This document shows positions 57,519-64,000 of a stretch of DNA of 64,000 nt, in pieces. Source of the DNA: Sporothrix humicola (taxonomy: Eukaryota > Ascomycota > Sordariomycetes > Ophiostomatales > Ophiostomataceae); assembly GCA_021396245.1 (NCBI GenBank), contig WNYE01000014.1:186001-250000 (forward strand). Direction: 5' to 3'. The position numbers and the translations under genes were made by a program. A model generated the notes under the pieces. It ran no database searches. It saw nothing but the letters and a program-made list of their open reading frames with translations, and was not told the origin of the DNA. Each line of letters starts with the position of its first letter. The first letter of the stretch is position 1.

Positions 57519-60500
57519 GTTGTCGATTCGGTGATAGTGTATAAGTCAGTTGCTGTGTCAATATATCAAGGTATCTTGGTTTTGTTTTCTTTATAGATAT
57601 TTTAAAGTATTTGTTTGAATATGTCGTTTCTCATATACGATATGGTGAGTGAATGAGCTTGGACCTTGATCTATTATTTGAGCCCTCAAGCATTGCAACA
57701 ACGCGTCCATAAACATAGGCCCTCCCATCAACCAAAACATGTACAAGTCTGGATATCGCCTCCCTATTTTCGGCATATTCCGTACTTGCTGTGCCTTTCT
57801 TTGCTTTTCAGGGCTGTTCTGTCTCATTCTCTTCAAGCCAAACGAGGCTGGCAAGAGAAAGGCCGAAGCTGAACATCATCTCCCTTGCCTGGATGTATTT
57901 GCAGAATCCACAGCCTCACCATATTCAATATTTGTCATTGCAATACAACATACTCGGCGCGGAGTTAAATCACAGCCTTGATGTGATGAGAATTCAGATC
58001 AATCAAGACAGATCAATGTGGAAATTGGCCCCAGCAAACCGAGCACCCATCCCTTTCTCTACTTTTCCCAGGAAACAGTCTCTCGGTATCGATCACAGCC
58101 CACAATCGACCCTTTTCGAATCGATCTTGTAGTGTTCTTGGTACCGGCACAAGGTACAAGTACTTGAACACAGTAAGTACCATCAAAGTATCCAAAGTAT
58201 CCACGGTCTAGCCCCTGCGAAACAAAGTGTGTCGAAAAGCCTGGAGTCCAGCCAGTGCCAGGGCTGAAGTGGCTCTGTTATCCAGGAAATCCAGGCTCTG
58301 TCCTTGTCTTGTTTCTTGCTTCTGCAGGGTGAGACATACAGACCCGAACGAGAGGGACGTCTCAAGAGACCAAGTAGAGGGGGGGGGAGGAAAAGAGATA
58401 AAGAGAACGAGAAAGAAAAAGAAAAAGAAGGAAATCGGTGTGAATGTACCCAAGTTCCAAAGCAGCAGGCAAGTGTGAGAGGAAAATACAGAAGAGACAA
58501 GGGCTGGCAGGCTGGTGACGCAGCTGCGTGACAACTTCAAAGTACACGAGAAGAGAGAAACGAGCAACGAAGTGAAAGGGAGACATGACCACCAAAGAGG
58601 AGAGACTGTGAGGTGAAAAGTGCAGAAATGCAGAAATGCAGAAATGGCCCTTGTCCAGAAAGGGTAGGGAAGTGCGCCAGCACGGCGGGTTTTGGGACTT
58701 TGGCGCTCTTCTAGGGGGCCAGTTCCAGGGCATGTGCCACTGGGACACTGGCGCAATCAAAACACACCTTTTTGGCGCAACTTTCCTATTTTAGCGGATA
58801 TGATATATCGTTTTTTGTGACGAAACTGAGGGAAAAGTGACAACAAAAAATATGTGCACTTTGTGTGCGCCGGATCTTGGGTCAAAAATGCGAAAAGTGA
58901 AATGGGAGACAATGAGCAAGATGGCTAAGGTGAGAAAAATGAATAAAAGTGAAATTTTGGAGGGAATCGCGGCTGTTGAAAATGATGCAGAAAGTGAGTC
59001 CAAAATGCAAAATATGAGATATCACAGATGGCTTACAAAACAGTCACTCACTCAGAGAACGTTACAGGACAGCATGAGGGAGGCAAAACCAAAGCAAGAC
59101 AGCCACTGAAAAAGAAAAAAAGAAACAAAAATATGATAGTATTTTGCACCGAAGAATACCGAAGAGAGCCGGACAGAATGCCAAACACTGGACACTTAAC
59201 AGTGGACTGCGGACAGCGGCCAGGCGCGACAAATGGGGACAAAAGAGGCGAGGAGAGTCGTAGCCCCAGGAAAAAGCAAGCAAAAATGACAGACTTTGGG
59301 GCAGGCCTGGGGGCAGAACTCACCAAAAATACAGGCCTCTGTCGCGCTGTCATTTTTAACTGAAAGTCTTCCATCCTGTGGCTCTCCTCTCGGTCTCACT
59401 CACTCCGGAACATTCCCAAAGTAGAAAACGAAGAGGTGCATCGATGGAACACTCGAACCAAACTCTTGGTTTCTGCGGCGCAATCGTTTTGCCTCGTCTT
59501 GTCAAGAGACAAGCAGCACGGGCAAGAGCATCGACATGGGTCGGGATGAGAATAAAGGATTGGATTCAGGACCAGTTCGTTGGATCCATTCACCGTGCGA
59601 CCACGGCTTCTACCTGCAATCCGGGTACCTGACGGCTTGGAGGCGGAGGATAAGAGGGGGGAGGGACTGAGATGGCGGATATGAGGGGGGAGGACAAGAA
59701 ACGGACAAAAGGCGCCCCCAGATGCCAAAATGCCCAGATGCCAATTCCCATCACACACCACAAAACTGCGATCTTGTTGCATCTCAATGCCATCCAGGCT
59801 TCTTGTCACCGTCCTGCACTCACACTCTTCTTATTTTAGCTCTGCTTGGAGCCCGGCACAAGATCAGATTTCCCGCCCATCCTTTTCCCCTTTCACTCTC
59901 GTCGTCTTCTCTCGTTTCCCTCTTTCTCTTTTTCTCACTACTCTGAGTACTCCCCACTGCCACCAGAACCCCCACCTTCTCTGCATGCCCCTGTATGGAC
60001 TCGAAGGCCCCTGTATCCATGCAGCCCTCTTGCTCAGAACAAGGATGCAGAAGAGCTGCCTGCTGCTTGTTTCCCTTCGTCAAAACCCAGAGCGAGAAAT
60101 GCTTATTCCTCTCGCTTGACAAATGCCATGCTGAATCTCTCAGGCAAGCGAGAGCGAGAAGGGGAAAAAAGGTACGAGGTATCACAGCATAGGGCACCCA
60201 GGTAATAATGCCCGGTACCTGGCATCTCAAGAAACTTGAGAGACATAACCCAGTGTCTCCCCCACGTTGCACACTCCAACTGTCGTTTCGGATCATGGCA
60301 ACGGTTGCAGCAAAAGCCAAGTAGTAGTGCCTGAAGCTGAAAATGGGGCAAACGAGGAGACTCCCAGGCTCGTGATTGCCCATCAACGGGACGGACCTCG
60401 TTATCCAAGATGATCACCGACTTTTGTGATAGCCATCCTCTTTTCTGCCAGTCTCCCACGCAGGCTGACCGACTCCTATCTAATCAAGCCTCTGCATTTC

Positions 60501-61647
60501 CGCTTCGTGACCCATGAAATGTTTCCAACCCCAAGTTTGTGACGCTCCCACATTCGAAATCGAAATATGACCAAGATAACCCGCAGACCCAGAACCCCAA
60601 ACGACCCAAAGAACCAAGGACCCAGAATACAGAGGCTTCAAGAGACCCAAACACGAACACCAGACCCAAATACCCAATACCAAGAACCCCCTGTACAGCA
60701 GATCCCCACTCACACTAACACCAACACCCCTGCAATCCACACCTCCCACACCCTCTTTTTTCAGTCTCCCCCATTGTCCGTGCACGGCACATTCCATCTT
60801 TCCCTCGGAGAAGACACACACCCCTCCCCCTGTCTGTTTTCTTATTCTTTGGGTCTGTTTTGCGAAGAAGGCCGAAGAAAAGACTTGAGAAATACCTTTT
60901 GAAAAAAGAAACGAGACCCCAATGAACGGTTCCGCAAAGTTGCGTCAACGACGGTCGAAATGGACAAGGACAAGACGGAGAAACACCACCAAGGAGCAGG
61001 AACAAGAAAAGAGAGGCGCAAAAAATATGATATTCCTACGAGCAAAAAGTAAGTAGTATTGAATATGACAAGAGATAATAGACTAGCACTCGACTTGTTA
61101 GATACTTGGTACTTAATTGCCCACGGGGCGGAGGCTAGAAGTGACGAAGAAGGGCATAAGTCGTGCTCCCGAAGGAGTAGACGCAAGGGACAAGGAAGGC
61201 GAAGAAGAGAGGAGAAAGCAGAAAAAGAGGAAGAAGAACCCAAGAAAAAGAAGAGAAAAAGCAAGCAATCCAATACTTTGCGAGAACTTGTTACCGGAAC
61301 ACTGGGCACAAGTACAACCCAGACTCGTGGATGATAAGTAGTCCCGCCGCCCACTTGTCCCGTCTGTGATCGATCTCGTTCTAAGAAGAACTACATTCCC
61401 GCTCCACGCCCGGCCAGCCATTTAAACATCATCCCTCCCTCTCACTAATAAATACCCACCAACGCCAAAATCCATCTCATCGTCTATTTTCTCTCACCGG
61501 TTCATTCGTCAACATCCACACACAGCCATACAAACACTAACACATTACGACCTTGTCTACAACGACGTCACACATCACAAGCATCGCCAATCTTTGATCA
61601 ACCTTCACCAGCTCTCCACACAAACCATACAACATACAGCCGCCACC
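57519..61647. other. 4.1-kb divergent spacer
   Basis: Holds the promoters of the 356-residue gene (minus) and the Cys-rich gene (plus). The last 200 bp is a C/A-rich leader (repeated CACA, CATA) leading into the start at 61648. An 8-bp tandem repeat lies at 58621-58646 and imperfect ACCCA-type repeats at about 60580-60700. No other gene supported. Confidence 0.4.
58621..58646. repeat. 8-bp tandem repeat, three copies (TGCAGAAA)
   Basis: Three perfect head-to-tail copies in noncoding sequence. Confidence 0.88.
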
Positions 61648-62095
61648 ATGTGTCGCTGGACTTGCGTACGTCACCATTGACGTCCTTCATATTATTATTT
61701 GTTTGTCTTTTTCACCACTAACATACATTCAGAGGTACTACATTTGTGGCCACCGCAACTACTCGCTCAATGTGAACGGTTACTGTCAGCGCTACAGGGA
61801 AACTCGCCGCCGTTTCTGCGCCGCCCACAGCCATGTCTACTACAACATATGCCATGAGGGCGAGATCTGCCCCGCATGCAACAAAGCCGCCATGGCAACC
61901 ACGAGCAGCACGAACACTGCATCGGCCGACAGCTATGCCGCCTACAAACTCAAGCACACGTCGTCCGGAGGCATCAGAAAGCCGAAGCAGCAAACTAGCT
62001 CTCGGTCAGCACAGCAGATTCAAAGCCCAGGCAAGGGCAAGGGCATGGCCAACCGGCCACGGCTTGCCGGTAGTCCGTTGCGGCAGCAATGCTGA
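61648..62095 (+). CDS. Small Cys/His-rich protein with a six-codon first exon
   Basis: Exons 61648-61665 and 61733-62095 give 126 residues. Exon 1 encodes only MCRWTC; the 67-bp intron starts GTACGT, has CACTAAC and ends CATTCAG, phase 0. The ATG has an excellent context (GCCGCCACCATG). The joined start reads MCRWTCRYYICGHRNYSLNV. Potential metal ligands are C2, C6, C11-x-H13, C24, C35, H38, C46-H47 and a CPAC (52-55), enough for two zinc sites. The second half is Ser/Thr/Ala then Lys/Arg rich (KPKQQ, GKGKGM) and probably disordered. The MC...YxCGH opening recurs in small uncharacterised fungal proteins, as far as I recall. There is no signal peptide, so an intracellular zinc-binding protein is the likeliest reading, not a secreted effector. 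Confidence 0.72.
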
Positions 62096-64000
62096 TTGTG
62101 GGCTATGAGCCCTCTTTCATTTTTTTTTTTTTTTTTTAATTTTCTTTTGCTTGGGATTTTATCTGGTTTTACTTTATTTTTTACAGGACAACGACGGGAC
62201 CTCGATCCTGAACAGCGATATGGCGAAGGAACAGGGTTCAGGATACGACAAAGGGATATTGATATAGGTATTTGGGAAACAGGACAACAGGATATGGGAA
62301 CTCAGGGAACAGAGCACAATGTGCAAGGCGCGATATGGGAAACAGACTGACTGACCACGGTTGTCTGATGGAGGATCTTTGCTATTTTTTTACGGAGGAC
62401 TTTATTCTAGTTCAAATTGATACTACTATGCGATAGCTAAAACTACTCTCGCCTTTCTTGTGATATATTTTATCTTGTTTGCTACGCTACATAATGGCAT
62501 ACCTCGGTCATCCCGACATCGTGCTAAGTCAACGTGTTGGGGCTCTGGGAAGCCCTCCGTTCCTTCGACTGTGTAGCCCCGGCACGGCCTTCCCTTGTTC
62601 GATGCTATTGCCGCGAACGTGTCGCTTGTTAACATTGGATCAACGTAGGCGCATCGTGAGACCAAGGGCCGATGGCGAATATACTCGTTTAATATCAATT
62701 GACCGCGATCGGGAGATTCTGTGTCGTGATGGCGACTTCTTATTTTTTTAACAGAACCCGTTATCTCGCCATCCATATATCCCTCTACAATCAATGTTGC
62801 TCGATACGCCCTGTTGGTAAAGAAAGTACACGGTGTATGTCTATATGGCTTGTTTTGCTTGTCAAACGACCACGGGGCTTTCGTTCAATACACAGGCAGT
62901 CTACAGTGGCTAGCCACGCCGCCGATGGAAGGGCATACCGAGCATCGCCATCTGGCATATCAAAAGTTTTGTACATTTTGTACCCATCTCGGGTCGAGTC
63001 TGTTCTAAGAACCTCTCAATCCGTGCTAGCTAGATGACCAGTAATGCTTGTTTTCTTGTACCATTGAGCATTCTCCATAGACGCAGTAGCACTCTCCATG
63101 GCTATGAGTACACCAAGTTCACGGCGAGAGTTTGTTGCTGGTTAATACAATGAAATATGTTCCTCATCCAGTGATATTTGACTCATTACATCTACATTTC
63201 AAATTGATGCACTTCTATTTTCTCTCTCGAACGATGTCGAGGTCTAACCAGACTTTGAGAGACTCCGGTTATCAAGATCGCGGGATGAGATATGATTTCG
63301 ATATGACATGATGAGATCCAACGATATGTCATATATCAGGAACGTGGCGACCCGGCACCTTACTCGTAATCGGATATATTAGTGTGCCACCCAAACATCC
63401 ATCGAGTCATCCTTTCGGTACGTATATGTTCTGTGTCGTCTCTTTATTTCATATGTCATCTTTGGTCGGTATTTCCATCATTATCGCAGTTCATGTTCAC
63501 AGCCGAGATGCACCGGGCCACCGGTTGTCGAAACACACCGACTCTTCGGGAAGCCGCATGGGCTACGTTCAAGTACAGAACGGACGCAAAATACGACGAA
63601 AGAGAAAAACAATGGGATGTTTTTCCAAAAAGTAATCCATCAACTCTTTGTTCTTTTCCTTTGGTATATTCTACGGACAGCCACAAAAGCCCATATATCT
63701 TAAAACTCCACCCTGGCTGAACTTGCTACTATTTGTTTCCATTCCGAGAGGCTTCCGTAGATTACGGTCTCACGGATATTTTTGATTGTTTTCTCTATGT
63801 AAGGATATGTTGTTTGCGGTCATTTCCGAATAGAAAGCCTTGTATCGTATAGGAAGGGTTGTGGGGAGACGAACCTTCATCGATATGGATGCACAAACTG
63901 CCGCCTACCGAAATCCTTCCTAGGTCTGTCCTTGTTCCTTGTTTCTGCAACGCAGTTTGTACGTATTATCGTTACTAACTACCGACACTCTATCCCAAAA
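62096..64000. other. Right-edge AT-rich stretch without a supported gene
   Basis: Starts with a 3' UTR-like region containing a T18-type run (about 62119). Short ORFs occur on both strands (such as 62426-62794 minus and 63382-63720 plus) but none shows codon bias, a clear start or a known motif. GATATG-like and ATGAGAT-like words recur at 63270-63330 without forming a clean repeat. Confidence 0.4.

Overview
The window looks like nuclear DNA of a filamentous ascomycete (Pezizomycotina), probably a Sordariomycete. The evidence is short GT-AG introns of 51-77 bp, six of seven with a CTAAC branch site close to the acceptor. It also includes genes with C/G-ending codons set in pyrimidine- or purine-rich spacers, and an AspE-type septin, a class found in filamentous ascomycetes. 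Placement below class is not possible by eye; Ophiostomatales is only a guess.

Layout. The left edge (1-2.5 kb) holds the 3' end of a DUF3425 (bZIP-type) regulator gene, convergent with a TRI12-type MFS efflux gene. A 1.6-kb divergent spacer separates that gene from a second, Vba/Fnx1-type MFS gene (4.1-6.0 kb). A small zinc-finger-like gene follows (6.35-6.86 kb). Pantothenate kinase (9.1-11.0 kb) converges on the AspE septin (12.1-13.9 kb). After a 6-kb empty stretch, a DUF1348/SnoaL-like gene (20.0-20.6 kb) converges on a Gdt1-family Ca2+/Mn2+ transporter (21.5-23.3 kb). The right half is sparse. It has a 70-residue Ser/Gly protein (30.85 kb), a 644-residue disordered protein (34.3-36.3 kb, minus), a 13.6-kb gene desert and an 858-residue unrecognised protein (49.8-52.4 kb). 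A 356-residue unrecognised protein (56.4-57.5 kb, minus) and a Cys-rich 126-residue protein with a six-codon first exon (61.6-62.1 kb) complete it.

How the genes relate. Most are unrelated housekeeping or orphan genes: coenzyme A synthesis, septin cytoskeleton, Golgi/vacuole ion homeostasis. The only suggestive grouping is the left end, where a regulator and two export-type transporters lie together. I saw no tRNA, rRNA, CRISPR array or intact transposon. The most interesting unexplained signals are a TACGGAGTA element in five noncoding sites, a degraded coding-like patch near 26.8-27.05 kb, and three unrecognised or Cys-rich orphan genes.
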